Of a DNA stretch of 64,000 nucleotides, positions 9,384 to 18,511 are shown one piece after another; within the stretch, counting starts at the first letter, position 1, and each line of letters opens with the position of its first letter. A model generated the notes under the pieces. That model worked only from the letters and a program-made list of their open reading frames with translations, was not told where the DNA came from and did not search any database. The position numbers and the translations under genes were made by a program. This DNA is from Maridesulfovibrio sp. (GTDB lineage: Bacteria > Desulfobacterota > Desulfovibrionia > Desulfovibrionales > Desulfovibrionaceae): contig NZ_OY762999.1 of NCBI RefSeq assembly GCF_963666665.1, positions 2,671,501 through 2,735,500 on the forward strand, read 5' to 3'.

Positions 9384-9431
9384 GTGGTGAGACGGGGGGA
9401 ATTGGTGGTAAATCTGTGTGATTGAGTGGTA
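9384..9431. promoter_or_regulatory. MraZ operator: five G-rich hexamers at 10-11 bp spacing
   Basis: Hexamers GTGGTG (9384), GGGGGA (9395), GTGGTA (9405), GTGTGA (9416) and GTGGTA (9426) start 11, 10, 11 and 10 bp apart, all on one face of the helix. In E. coli MraZ binds TGGGN repeats at 10-bp spacing in front of its own gene, so this is the expected autoregulatory site. The last repeat ends 5 bp before the mraZ ATG and occupies the ribosome-site position, so MraZ binding would affect both initiation and the leader. Confidence 0.72.
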
Positions 9432-9436
9432 GAAAA

Positions 9437-9886
9437 ATGAAGTTCAGAGGTCATGCACATAGAAGCATGGATGCCAAAGGCAGACTGATGCTTACGCCGG
9501 AGTACCGGGATCAGGTATATGCTGATTCCCCGGAAGGCTGCGTGACCTTGACTATTTTCGAAGGAAACATAGTCGGCTTCACACCACCGGACTGGGCGGT
9601 ACTCGAAGAGAAACTCACAAGTATCAAGAGCCCCAGCCGGAAGCTCAGAAATTTCATCCGAATAATCATATCAGGTTCCGAAGAAGTAAGCCTTGATAAA
9701 CAAGGCCGAATCACCATCCCTTCCTATTTGCGGAAAAGCGGTAAACTCGACAAGGACGTGGTCCTTGCCGGAGTCGGCGACAGATTTGAAATCTGGGATA
9801 AGCGGGAATACGAAGCCCTGCTTGAACAGGATTTTGATGACGTATCCGATGAATTGGCTGAATGCGGAGTTGAACTCCCGTTCTAG
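9437..9886 (+). CDS. mraZ: Transcriptional regulator MraZ
   Basis: It encodes 149 residues with the two AbrB-like SpoVT/MraZ repeats. The first opens with FRGHAHRSMDAKGRLMLTPEYRD and the second with EVSLDKQGRITIPSYLRK, each holding the conserved D-x-K/Q-GR. MraZ forms ring-shaped oligomers that bind repeats upstream of its own gene and tune the division and cell-wall cluster. The frame could start at a TTG at 9422, but the ATG at 9437 gives the usual N-terminus, and the upstream bases belong to the operator. No strong Shine-Dalgarno is present. It is the first gene of the dcw operon. Confidence 0.93.
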   Translation: MKFRGHAHRSMDAKGRLMLTPEYRDQVYADSPEGCVTLTIFEGNIVGFTPPDWAVLEEKLTSIKSPSRKLRNFIRIIISGSEEVSLDKQGRITIPSYLRKSGKLDKDVVLAGVGDRFEIWDKREYEALLEQDFDDVSDELAECGVELPF

Positions 9887-10019
9887 CCTGTTTTCGCTGT
9901 TCCGTCCCACTGACACAGTCACTGATTTTTAAAACTTGATTTTCAAAACCGCCATTGGTTTGCCCCGCTCCCCCCAGAGTCAAGGCCTGAACCGTGAAAC
10001 GTTTTTGGATCAGGAAATT

Positions 10020-10994
10020 ATGGAAAGCAAGAAATTAATACCTGAAGAGGTTCACACTTCCGTCCTGCTGAATGAGGTCATTGAATGGCTGGCTCCCAAA
10101 CCCGGAGGCCGCTACCTTGACGGTACCCTCGGCATGGCCGGGCATTCCAGCGCAATTTTAAAAGTCGCTGGCGAAGGTGCAGAACTGGCCGGATTGGACC
10201 GCGACGAGCAGGCCCTTGAACTGGCTGGCGAACGTTTAGCTACCTTCGGCGACCGTGCCCACAGATTCCATCTTGCTTTCAGTAAGTTTGAAGCAGCCCT
10301 CGATGAACTGGGCTGGGACACTGTTGACGGGGTTGTCCTTGATCTCGGTGTATCCTCCCTGCATCTGGACCACGCCGAGCGCGGGTTCAGCTTCATCAAG
10401 GACGGACCGCTGGATATGCGCATGGACCCGGCAGGCGGAATGCCCCCGGCTTCTTCCATTGTCAACAAAGGTTCATACTCCGACCTGAACAGGATTTTGA
10501 AACTGTACGGCGAAGAACCTCTGGCCTCCAAGATCACTAAGGCGATCATTGCGGCCCGGGAAGAAGAAAAAATTACCACCACCCTGCAGCTGGCCTCCAT
10601 TGTGGAAAAAGCATACCCGGCCAAACGCAGGGCATTGTCCCGGACCCATCCGGCGACAAAAACTTTTCAGGGCTTGCGCATCGCCGTGAACTCCGAACTG
10701 GAAGAGTTGCAGACTTTTCTGGACCGGATTCCGGAAAGGCTCAGTCCCGGCGCAAGGGTCGCGATCATATCATTCCATTCATTGGAAGACCGTATCGTGA
10801 AAAAGACCTTCAAAGCCCAGTCTCAAAGCTGTGACTGCCCGCCCATGCAGCCAATCTGCACCTGCGGGAAGGTTAAGCTGATGAACGTGATGACCAAAAA
10901 ACCGGTTCTTCCCACCGAGGAAGAAATGAAAGTCAATACACGCAGCCGCAGCGCAAAACTCCGTGTAGCCGAAAGGACCGGAGAAGACGGGTAG
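10020..10994 (+). CDS. rsmH: 16S rRNA (cytosine-N4)-methyltransferase RsmH (MraW)
   Basis: It encodes 324 residues. The opening HTSVLLNEVIEWLAPKPGGRYLDGTLGMAGHS contains the SAM-binding loop. VDGVVLDLGVSSLHLD, ERGFSFIKDGPLDMRMD and AIISFHSLEDRIVK are all hallmark RsmH blocks. The enzyme methylates N4 of C1402 in 16S rRNA (E. coli numbering). The frame is open to 9936, but the ATG at 10020, preceded by AGGAAA, gives the family's normal length. It follows mraZ, its standard place in dcw clusters, and a six-base gap separates it from ftsL. Confidence 0.93.
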   Translation: MESKKLIPEEVHTSVLLNEVIEWLAPKPGGRYLDGTLGMAGHSSAILKVAGEGAELAGLDRDEQALELAGERLATFGDRAHRFHLAFSKFEAALDELGWDTVDGVVLDLGVSSLHLDHAERGFSFIKDGPLDMRMDPAGGMPPASSIVNKGSYSDLNRILKLYGEEPLASKITKAIIAAREEEKITTTLQLASIVEKAYPAKRRALSRTHPATKTFQGLRIAVNSELEELQTFLDRIPERLSPGARVAIISFHSLEDRIVKKTFKAQSQSCDCPPMQPICTCGKVKLMNVMTKKPVLPTEEEMKVNTRSRSAKLRVAERTGEDG

Positions 10995-10999
10995 CAGCC

Positions 11000-11287
11000 A
11001 TGAGTGATTCCAAGGGAATAGCCATGGCCCTGGCCCTGACCATGGGATCGGCTCTTATACTGGGGCTGGTTTCGGTCTGGCTGAACATCGAGCGAGTCGA
11101 CAGGGCTTACGACCTTAGGCGAATGGAAAAACGGCTCGATGAACAGGAAGCTCTGGCGGCAAAGCTGGAAGTAGAAAAAAACAATCTGCTCTCTCCAATA
11201 AGATTGAGGGAGCTGGCAAAAGAATACGGTTTCGGACCGGCCTCGCAAGGGCAGATAAGAAGACCCGCGAACAAGGCAAAACCATAG
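11000..11287 (+). CDS. ftsL: Cell division protein FtsL-like
   Basis: It encodes 95 residues: a short cytoplasmic start, one membrane segment (about 8-28, IAMALALTMGSALILGLVSVW) and a periplasmic coiled-coil (about 33-70, RVDRAYDLRRMEKRLDEQEALA). The tail ends in LRELAKEYGFGPA, as in FtsL/DivIC proteins. FtsL forms a complex with FtsQ and FtsB at the septum and helps activate FtsWI. Sequence conservation is low in this family, so the call relies on topology plus its exact position between rsmH and ftsI. Confidence 0.85.
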   Translation: MSDSKGIAMALALTMGSALILGLVSVWLNIERVDRAYDLRRMEKRLDEQEALAAKLEVEKNNLLSPIRLRELAKEYGFGPASQGQIRRPANKAKP

Positions 11288-11311
11288 ATAAAAAACAGGG
11301 AGCCCTAAGCA

Positions 11312-13258
11312 ATGGCTAAAAGGAAAAAAGAAAGCCTGAAGTCGAGCAGAACCAAGCTGCTCTTCGTCATGGTCCTTTTCGCCCTTGTCTGGACAGGTCT
11401 CTTGGGCAGGGCGGCATGGCTGCAGCTGTTCAAGGGGGCTGATCTGTCACGCATGGTCTCCCGCCAGCATCTTGCTGCGGAACTTGAACGCGGAGAACGC
11501 GGTTCAATTTTTGACCGCAACGGCAACCTGCTGGCAACCAGCGTTGAAGCTTCATCCGTATATATCCGCCCGGTAAAAGTTACCGATGTGGACGGCACGG
11601 CCTACAAGCTTTCAAAAATCCTCGGCATCTCACAGGCGAAGCTGAGGAAAAAACTGTCCCGTAAGTCGAACTTCATCTGGATCAAGCGGCAGATCAATGA
11701 CCGCATTGCCCAGAAGATCGAACAGGCCAAACTCCCCGGTGTATACCTGACCACAGAATACATCAGGCTGTATCCCAACAACTACCTTGCAGGGCAACTG
11801 CTGGGTTTTTCCGGGATTGACGGCAACGGGCTTGAAGGACTTGAAAAGGAATTTAATGACCGCCTTGCAGGACGCAAGGCGCAATTTGTTGTGCAGCGCG
11901 ATGCATCCGGCCGCAGGCTCTACCTTGATGCCATGGGCCGTGAAATGGATGTGCGCGGCAAAGATATCCACTTGACCATTGATTCCCACCTGCAGTCAGT
12001 CACTGAAAATGCTCTGGCTGAAGCAGTAAAGAAATACAACGGCAAGTGGGGGTCAGCCATAGTTGTTGAAGTAGCATCCGGTGATATTCTGTCTATCGCC
12101 AACTTCCCGCTCTTCAACCCCAATATTTTCCGCACCAGTTCCCCCAATATCTGGAGGAACCGTGCGGCGCTTGACGTTCATGAACCAGGTTCAACCTTCA
12201 AGCCCTTCCTTATGGCTGCGGCACTTGAGCACAAGGTTGTAACTCCGGAAAAGCTCTTTGACTGTGAGAACGGCCGCTGGAAAATCAACGGTAAGTACAT
12301 CAAGGACACCCATAAAGAAGGGTGGCTCCCGGTGCACAAAATCCTGAGATACTCCAGCAATATCGGCTGCGCCAAGATCGGACTGGAACTGGGAGTACAG
12401 AACTACCATAAGTTCATTACCGACCTCGGATTCGGTCAGAAAACAGGCCTGCCGATTCCCGGTGACCGCATGGGGCTGATCCGCCCGGCCGCTAAATGGA
12501 ATGAAATAGACTTGGCTGCCGGTTCATTCGGGCAGGGTGTCGGTGTTACCACCGTGCAGATGGCAAAAGCTTATCTGACCATTGCCAACAAAGGTATTGA
12601 AAAACCGCTCCGATTGGTGCAATACCCCCGCTCCGATCAGGATGATCAGCCCAAACGCATATTCAGTGCGGAAGTGGCTGAAAAAGTGCTCGCAATGATG
12701 CGCGAAGTAGTACAGGACGACGGAACCGGACGTAAGGCCAGAATCAGCGGAACCACCGTTGCGGGAAAAACAGGAACTGCGCAGAAAGCTCACAGGAAAG
12801 GCGGCTACGGAACAGAATACATAGCCTCCTTTGTGGCACTGGTGCCGGGGTACAACCCCGATTACATCGTCTACATGATGGTCGACGATCCGAAACCGAA
12901 CCACTACGGCAGCACCGTTGCTGCCCCGGCAGTAAAAGAGATTATGACTCAAACACTTGCCTATTACGGCAAGCTGCCTGAGCACCGGAAGCCCACTCCT
13001 GTAATGGCCGCCGGACAGACATTTACTGCAATGCCTAAAAAGGCGTTGCGTGCCACCCCGGCAAAAATAACCGCTTCCGGGGAGAATGTACCTGATTTGA
13101 AGGGAATGCCCATTCGCAGGGCAATTGAAATATTGGTCCAGAAAGGATTTGTCCCCACACTGAAAGGACAGGGGATGACAGTAACCAAACAGCTGCCCGC
13201 CGCTGGTGCCAAATGGCCAGAGGATGAGAAAGCTGAAATGGTGCTCTGGGTTTCTTAG
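11312..13258 (+). CDS. ftsI: Division-specific transpeptidase FtsI (class B PBP) with C-terminal PASTA domain
   Basis: It encodes 648 residues. One N-terminal membrane anchor (about 13-32) is followed by the PBP dimer domain (GERGSIFDRNGNLLATS) and the transpeptidase domain. The active-site Ser of STFK is near 293, SSN near 347 and KTGTAQ near 485. A PASTA domain (about 590-648, ENVPDLKGMPIRRAIEILV) ends the protein. It cross-links septal peptidoglycan in the periplasm with FtsW. PASTA tails are better known from Gram-positive PBP2x and SpoVD; E. coli FtsI has none. CAGGGAG precedes the ATG. Confidence 0.93.
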   Translation: MAKRKKESLKSSRTKLLFVMVLFALVWTGLLGRAAWLQLFKGADLSRMVSRQHLAAELERGERGSIFDRNGNLLATSVEASSVYIRPVKVTDVDGTAYKLSKILGISQAKLRKKLSRKSNFIWIKRQINDRIAQKIEQAKLPGVYLTTEYIRLYPNNYLAGQLLGFSGIDGNGLEGLEKEFNDRLAGRKAQFVVQRDASGRRLYLDAMGREMDVRGKDIHLTIDSHLQSVTENALAEAVKKYNGKWGSAIVVEVASGDILSIANFPLFNPNIFRTSSPNIWRNRAALDVHEPGSTFKPFLMAAALEHKVVTPEKLFDCENGRWKINGKYIKDTHKEGWLPVHKILRYSSNIGCAKIGLELGVQNYHKFITDLGFGQKTGLPIPGDRMGLIRPAAKWNEIDLAAGSFGQGVGVTTVQMAKAYLTIANKGIEKPLRLVQYPRSDQDDQPKRIFSAEVAEKVLAMMREVVQDDGTGRKARISGTTVAGKTGTAQKAHRKGGYGTEYIASFVALVPGYNPDYIVYMMVDDPKPNHYGSTVAAPAVKEIMTQTLAYYGKLPEHRKPTPVMAAGQTFTAMPKKALRATPAKITASGENVPDLKGMPIRRAIEILVQKGFVPTLKGQGMTVTKQLPAAGAKWPEDEKAEMVLWVS

Positions 13259-13273
13259 TTAAAGGAAATTTTT

Positions 13274-14734
13274 ATGTCGAAAACAGTACTGAATAAAGCA
13301 AAATGGGACGCACTTCTCGCCAAGGTCAGCGATGGGTTGATGGTCCAGACAGATTCACGGGAAGTCCGCGAAGGTGATGTATTTGTCGCCATTTCCGGTC
13401 CTCTTAGTGACGGTGCTGATTTCGTGCCTCAGGCACTTGAGAAAGGTGCCGCTTACATCGTTTGCGAAAAAGAGATTGAAACCGGTTCTGCTGAGCTGAT
13501 CCCCCACCCATCCCCCCGTGAAGCTCTGGGCGAACTGGCTATGACCTATTTCAAGACCGCAGACAGCAAGATCAAGCTGGTGGGCATAACCGGAACAAAC
13601 GGTAAAACCACCACCACTTACCTGATCGAACAACTGCTTTCTTCCGCCGGAATGAAGGTGGGCGTGCTCGGTACAGTCAGCTACCGCTGGCCCGGCTATG
13701 AACAGGAAGCACCGTTGACCACACCCGGGTGCTGGCAGCTGCACGAAATGCTCGCCAAAATGGCTGCTGCAAATGTTGATGTAGCAGTTATGGAAGTATC
13801 CTCCCATGCCCTGCACCAGAACCGTGTTTGCGGCCTTAAATTTGACGCTGCTGTAATCACCAACGTCACTCAGGACCACCTCGATTACCACGGAGACATG
13901 GAAGAATACTTCAAGGCCAAATGCATGCTCTTCCAGCATTACCCCAGCGCACTTAAACGAGGGATCATCAACTTTGATGATCCCTTCGGCAGACGTCTGC
14001 TGGAATGCTACTCCCCGGCCATCGGTTACGGCATGAACGCTTCCTGCGCCACGGGCTGCAAATCCCTGTGTGGTGAGATGGTTTCCTGCACCGGAGACGG
14101 CATGCGCCTCAAAATGACCTGCGACGGCGAACAGTGGGAAATCGAAACAGACCTTATCGGTAAGTTCAACGGTTCCAACCTTCTCGCAGCTCAGGCCATC
14201 GGTCTGCACATGGGACTTACTCCCGCGCAGATGGATGTTTTCAAGGATTTTGACGGTGTTCCCGGCAGGCTCGAACGGGTCCGCAATGATCAGGGACTCA
14301 ATATTTTCGTGGACTACGCCCACACCCCGGATGCGCTGGACAACGTCCTGCGTTCTCTGAAAGACCTTGATTTCAAAAAGGTTATAACTGTGTTCGGCTG
14401 CGGCGGAGACCGCGACCGTTCCAAACGTCCGCTGATGGCTGAAGCAGCCTGCCGCTATTCCGATGTGGCTGTGCTGACCTCGGACAACCCGCGCACCGAA
14501 GATCCCATGAAGATCATCGAAGATGCACGGCCCGGACTCAAAGGCTGTGACCACGTTATCGAAGAAGTTGACCGTGCCGAAGCTATTCGCAAGGCGGTTG
14601 CGGAAATGACCAAGGATGACGTGCTGCTCATCGCAGGCAAAGGACACGAAACTTACCAGATTATCGGTACGGAAAAGCGGGACTTCAGCGACAGCGAAGA
14701 AGTCCTAAAGGCAATTAAGGAGATATACGGTTGA
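13274..14734 (+). CDS. murE: UDP-MurNAc-tripeptide synthetase MurE (meso-diaminopimelate type)
   Basis: The 486-residue Mur ligase adds the third stem-peptide residue to UDP-MurNAc-L-Ala-D-Glu in the cytoplasm. The ATP-binding loop is GITGTNGKTTTT (about 103-114). HALHQNRVCGLKFDAAVITNVTQDHLDYHG and YAHTPDALDNVL are typical MurE blocks. DNPRTEDP (near 404) is the signature for meso-diaminopimelate rather than lysine, consistent with a Gram-negative wall. It starts 15 bp after ftsI and overlaps murF by four bases. Confidence 0.94.
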   Translation: MSKTVLNKAKWDALLAKVSDGLMVQTDSREVREGDVFVAISGPLSDGADFVPQALEKGAAYIVCEKEIETGSAELIPHPSPREALGELAMTYFKTADSKIKLVGITGTNGKTTTTYLIEQLLSSAGMKVGVLGTVSYRWPGYEQEAPLTTPGCWQLHEMLAKMAAANVDVAVMEVSSHALHQNRVCGLKFDAAVITNVTQDHLDYHGDMEEYFKAKCMLFQHYPSALKRGIINFDDPFGRRLLECYSPAIGYGMNASCATGCKSLCGEMVSCTGDGMRLKMTCDGEQWEIETDLIGKFNGSNLLAAQAIGLHMGLTPAQMDVFKDFDGVPGRLERVRNDQGLNIFVDYAHTPDALDNVLRSLKDLDFKKVITVFGCGGDRDRSKRPLMAEAACRYSDVAVLTSDNPRTEDPMKIIEDARPGLKGCDHVIEEVDRAEAIRKAVAEMTKDDVLLIAGKGHETYQIIGTEKRDFSDSEEVLKAIKEIYG

Positions 14735-16122
14735 AGCTGACCTTATGTGAACTCGAAGAACAGCTCATGGGGAGCAGCGATCTACCCTCTGCGGCAGACA
14801 TCCAAATCGCAGCCGTGCGCATTGACAGCAGGCTTGTGAAAAAAGGTGATGTCTTCTTCTGCATTGAAGGGGAAAATTTCGACGGCCACAACTTTGTCCA
14901 GCAGGCTTTTGATGCCGGGGCAGTTGCGGTTGTGGTTTCCCAGTTCATGCCTGAATTTGAGGGCAAACCGACTATCATGGTCAAAGACACCGTACAGGCT
15001 CTTGGCCGTGTTGCCGCATACTGGCGTATGAAATCCAATGCCCGCATGATTGCCGTTACCGGTTCAGCCGGAAAGACCACGGTCAAGGAAATGCTTGCCC
15101 ATGTGCTTTCAGGTTCCGGCTCCGTACATAAAAATTTCATGAATCTGAACAACCAGCTCGGATTGCCCCTGTCCATGCTCGAAGCAACAGGCGAAGAGAC
15201 ATACTGGGTCATGGAACTGGGCATCAGTCTGCCCCATGATATGAGCGAGCTTGGCCCTATTGCCCAGCCCGACATGGCAATTGTTCACAACATCGGGCCC
15301 GCACACCTTGAAGGTCTCGGATCGCTGGAAAACGTGGCTGATCAGAAATCCTCACTTTTTAAATACATCCGTCCCGAAGGCGTAGCACTGTGCTGCAAGG
15401 ATCACGAACTGCTCTGGAATGCAGCGAATAAAATATCCAAGCCTGTTCCTTTTTCCTCACAGGATGAGAACGCAGAATACTACAGCACCCTGCTGCACAC
15501 CCTGCCTGACGGTTCCGGAAGGTTTCTGATCAAGGCCGGAGATGAAACAGCTGAAGTTATTCTGCCCACCTGCGGTTCCCATTTTGCGGAAAACGCAGCA
15601 GCAGTAACCTGCGCCGCACATCAGCTGGGCATAGAATTGACCGAGATTGCGGAAAGACTGGCAACCGTAGAGCTGCCCAAGCAGCGCTTCCACTGCCACA
15701 CCCACGGTAAATGGACACTTATCGATGATTCATACAATGCCAACCCGCTGTCCATGAGCCGGGCCATCGAGACTGCCAAACGCATTGCCGATGACAGACC
15801 ACTGGTTTTGGTACTCGGAGACATGCTTGAACTTGGCGAAGAAGCCGGATGTGCTCATTGCGACCTCGGCAGCAAGATTGCCGAAACCAGACCGGAAGCA
15901 ACTTTTTATCACGGGAAGCACTACTCAGAGGTAGCCTCCCAGACAAACGGCTCCACCCTGGTTCCGGTAAAACAGCCTATCGAATTTTTGAATGGAATAC
16001 ATGAACTTGGTCTCAGTGATGCGGTGGTCCTCTTTAAAGGGTCGAGGTCCTGCCACATGGAAGATTACTTCTACGCACTGAACAACGACATTAACGGGGA
16101 GAACGAAGGAGACAAAGCATGA
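14731..16122 (+). CDS. murF: UDP-MurNAc-pentapeptide synthetase MurF
   Basis: It encodes a 463-residue ligase that adds D-Ala-D-Ala to the UDP-MurNAc-tripeptide. The ATP loop is AVTGSAGKTTVKEML (about 107-121), followed by NLNNQLGLPLSML and VLGDMLELGEEA, typical of MurF. The start is a TTG inside the murE stop (TTGA overlap), directly after the strong ribosome site AAGGAGATATACGG, so translation is coupled to murE. The D-Ala-D-Ala ligase gene ddl, often nearby in other bacteria, is not in this cluster. Confidence 0.93.
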   Translation: MKLTLCELEEQLMGSSDLPSAADIQIAAVRIDSRLVKKGDVFFCIEGENFDGHNFVQQAFDAGAVAVVVSQFMPEFEGKPTIMVKDTVQALGRVAAYWRMKSNARMIAVTGSAGKTTVKEMLAHVLSGSGSVHKNFMNLNNQLGLPLSMLEATGEETYWVMELGISLPHDMSELGPIAQPDMAIVHNIGPAHLEGLGSLENVADQKSSLFKYIRPEGVALCCKDHELLWNAANKISKPVPFSSQDENAEYYSTLLHTLPDGSGRFLIKAGDETAEVILPTCGSHFAENAAAVTCAAHQLGIELTEIAERLATVELPKQRFHCHTHGKWTLIDDSYNANPLSMSRAIETAKRIADDRPLVLVLGDMLELGEEAGCAHCDLGSKIAETRPEATFYHGKHYSEVASQTNGSTLVPVKQPIEFLNGIHELGLSDAVVLFKGSRSCHMEDYFYALNNDINGENEGDKA

Positions 16123-17198
16123 TCTATCATTTTCTAGTTCCCCTGAGCGCGCAAATCGGAGCACTGAATGTATTCCGTTATATCACTTTCCGCTCCATCT
16201 ACGCCCTGCTGACCGCACTGGTTATCACCATTGTGCTCGGTCCCATGATGATGCGCTGGCTGCAGAAGATCAAATGCGGTCAGTATATCCAGGACGAGGT
16301 CGGTGAACTGCACAAATGTAAGGCCGGAACCCCGACCATGGGCGGCCTGCTGCTCGGATTCGGAGTACTTGTTTCCACCATGCTCTGGGCAGACCTGACC
16401 AACATCTACGTCTGGCTGACCATGCTGGTCTTTGCCGGATTCGGTCTGGTCGGCTTTGTGGATGACTACACCAAGATCCGTGGCAAGCAGAACAAGGGGA
16501 TATCCCCCAAGGCCAAGCTTTTGGGGCAGTTGCTGGTAGCCGGAATAGCTGTCGGACTGCTGATCATGCAGCCTGCTTATTCAACTGAACTGGCAGTGCC
16601 GTTCTTCAAGAATTTTACCCCGAACCTCGGCTGGATGTACCTGCCTTTCGCCCTGCTGGTCATGATCGGAGCATCCAACGGGGTTAACTTAACAGACGGA
16701 CTGGACGGACTGGCTATCGGACCTTCCATCACAAGTGCCACCTGTTATGCATTTTTTATCTACATTGCCGGGCATATCGGCATGGCAAACTACCTCAACG
16801 TTCCGCATGTTCCGGGCGTTGGTGAGGTAACAGTCTTCTGCGGAGCACTGGTCGGCGCAGGGCTTGGATTCCTCTGGTACAACGCCTATCCGGCCCAGAT
16901 TTTCATGGGCGATGTAGGTTCCTTAAGTATCGGCGGCGTGCTCGGTTTCATCGCCGTACTCTGCAAGCAGGAATTACTGCTGATCATCGTCGGCGGAGTC
17001 TTCGTATTCGAGACCATCTCGGTGATCATGCAGGTCAGTTATTTCAAGGTCAGCGGCGGCAAGCGAATTTTCCGCATGGCACCGTTGCACCATCATTTTG
17101 AACACAAGGGAGTACCGGAATCAAAGATCGTAATCCGATTCTGGATCATCTCCATTTTAATGGCTCTTATGGCCTTAAGTACCCTGAAGATCAGGTAA
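16119..17198 (+). CDS. mraY: Phospho-MurNAc-pentapeptide translocase MraY
   Basis: The 359-residue polytopic membrane protein has about ten hydrophobic segments. The cytoplasmic loop motifs are GTPTMGGLL, FVDDYTKI (the Asp pair), NGVNLTDGLDGLA, FMGDVGSLSIGG and MAPLHHHFEHKG, all diagnostic. It transfers phospho-MurNAc-pentapeptide to undecaprenyl phosphate, making lipid I. The start overlaps the murF stop as ATGA. Confidence 0.95.
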   Translation: MIYHFLVPLSAQIGALNVFRYITFRSIYALLTALVITIVLGPMMMRWLQKIKCGQYIQDEVGELHKCKAGTPTMGGLLLGFGVLVSTMLWADLTNIYVWLTMLVFAGFGLVGFVDDYTKIRGKQNKGISPKAKLLGQLLVAGIAVGLLIMQPAYSTELAVPFFKNFTPNLGWMYLPFALLVMIGASNGVNLTDGLDGLAIGPSITSATCYAFFIYIAGHIGMANYLNVPHVPGVGEVTVFCGALVGAGLGFLWYNAYPAQIFMGDVGSLSIGGVLGFIAVLCKQELLLIIVGGVFVFETISVIMQVSYFKVSGGKRIFRMAPLHHHFEHKGVPESKIVIRFWIISILMALMALSTLKIR

Positions 17199-17206
17199 AG
17201 GATGTT

Positions 17207-18511
17207 ATGGACAGCGCATTTGTAGAACAGGTCACCTCGACCCGCATGTTCACCGGAAGGCTGGCAGTTGTAGCCGGAGCCGGAAGATCAGGTCTTGCCG
17301 CAGCAAAACTGCTGCACAAGCTCAAGGCCACCGTGCGCATTGTGGACAGCAATGAAGACCTGACCGAAGACATCCTTGAAGGTCTCGGCCCGGACGCCCA
17401 GCTCATGACCGGGCCTTTCTGCGAAGCGCAATTCGCGGGAGCGGACGTGATAGTTGCCAGCCCCGGTATTCCGGCTCGCAATATCGCTCCGTTTATCGGT
17501 AACCTTCCGGAACGGGCCATCATTTCCGAACTGGAATTAGCCTCATGGTTTGCCAATGAGCCCAAGATCGCCATCACCGGAACCAACGGCAAGACAACCA
17601 CCACCGCGCTCATTACGCACATTCTGGAAGAGTCCGGCAGAACGGCATTCGCCGGAGCCAACTACGGCACTCCCCTTTCCGAATTCATTTACGAAGACGG
17701 AAAAGCCGACATACTGGTTCTCGAAGTGTCCAGCTTCCAGCTCCAGAACTGCCGATTGTTCAGGCCGCAGGCAGCAATCCTGCTCAACATCTCGCCCAAC
17801 CATCTCAACTACCATGAGGACATGGACGAGTACCTGCAGGCCAAGCTGAAAATTTTCGAGCGCCAGAGCGAAGACGAACTGGCTATCCTGCCTGCAGACA
17901 TGAAAGACGAACTTGATCCGGCAAGCTTTACCAAGGCCGAGGTCAGATGGTTTGACGGTTCGACTTTTGAAGAACAGCCCAATCTTCCCGGCAAGCACAA
18001 CTGCCTGAACATTGAAGCAGCATGGCTGGCACTGGAAAAAATGGGACTGACCCGTGAAGAATTTGATGCAGGACTTAAAACTTTTGTCGGAAAACCGCAC
18101 CGTATTCAAGATATCGGAGCGGTGGATGGTGTCCGTTTCATCAACGACTCCAAAGGCACCAACCTTGATGCGGTCCGTGCAGCTCTGAACAGCTTTGACG
18201 GGCCGGTCCGTTTGCTGCTGGGCGGTGTGTTCAAGGGTGGCGACGTCAGGAAAATCATTCCTGCCATGCGCGACAAGGTTGTAGAAGTCGGACTTTTCGG
18301 AGCAGGACGCGAGCACTTCGAACCTGCACTTAAGGATGAATTTAAAATTTCTTGGCACGAGAACCTTGAAAAGGCTGTGCGTGCCCTTTTTGCAAATTCC
18401 AAAGCAGGCGACACAATCCTGCTTTCCCCGGCAACTGCAAGCTTTGACGCTTACACCGGGTACCCTGCCAGAGGAGATGATTTTAAAAGGATCATGGAGG
18501 AACTGTCTTGA
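17207..18511 (+). CDS. murD: UDP-MurNAc-L-Ala:D-Glu ligase MurD
   Basis: It encodes a 434-residue ligase that adds D-glutamate to UDP-MurNAc-L-Ala. The N-terminal Rossmann-type segment GAGRSGLAAAKLLHKL is followed by the ATP loop AITGTNGKTTTTALI (about 122-136). LEVSSFQLQ, SPNHLNYH and NDSKGTNLDAVRAAL are standard MurD motifs. AAAGGA lies before the ATG. Its last codons overlap the TTG start of ftsW. Confidence 0.94.
   Translation: MDSAFVEQVTSTRMFTGRLAVVAGAGRSGLAAAKLLHKLKATVRIVDSNEDLTEDILEGLGPDAQLMTGPFCEAQFAGADVIVASPGIPARNIAPFIGNLPERAIISELELASWFANEPKIAITGTNGKTTTTALITHILEESGRTAFAGANYGTPLSEFIYEDGKADILVLEVSSFQLQNCRLFRPQAAILLNISPNHLNYHEDMDEYLQAKLKIFERQSEDELAILPADMKDELDPASFTKAEVRWFDGSTFEEQPNLPGKHNCLNIEAAWLALEKMGLTREEFDAGLKTFVGKPHRIQDIGAVDGVRFINDSKGTNLDAVRAALNSFDGPVRLLLGGVFKGGDVRKIIPAMRDKVVEVGLFGAGREHFEPALKDEFKISWHENLEKAVRALFANSKAGDTILLSPATASFDAYTGYPARGDDFKRIMEELS

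Noticed and set aside
13355..14647. 430-codon reverse-strand open frame opposite murE
   Set aside because: Antisense to an intact MurE and without recognisable motifs.
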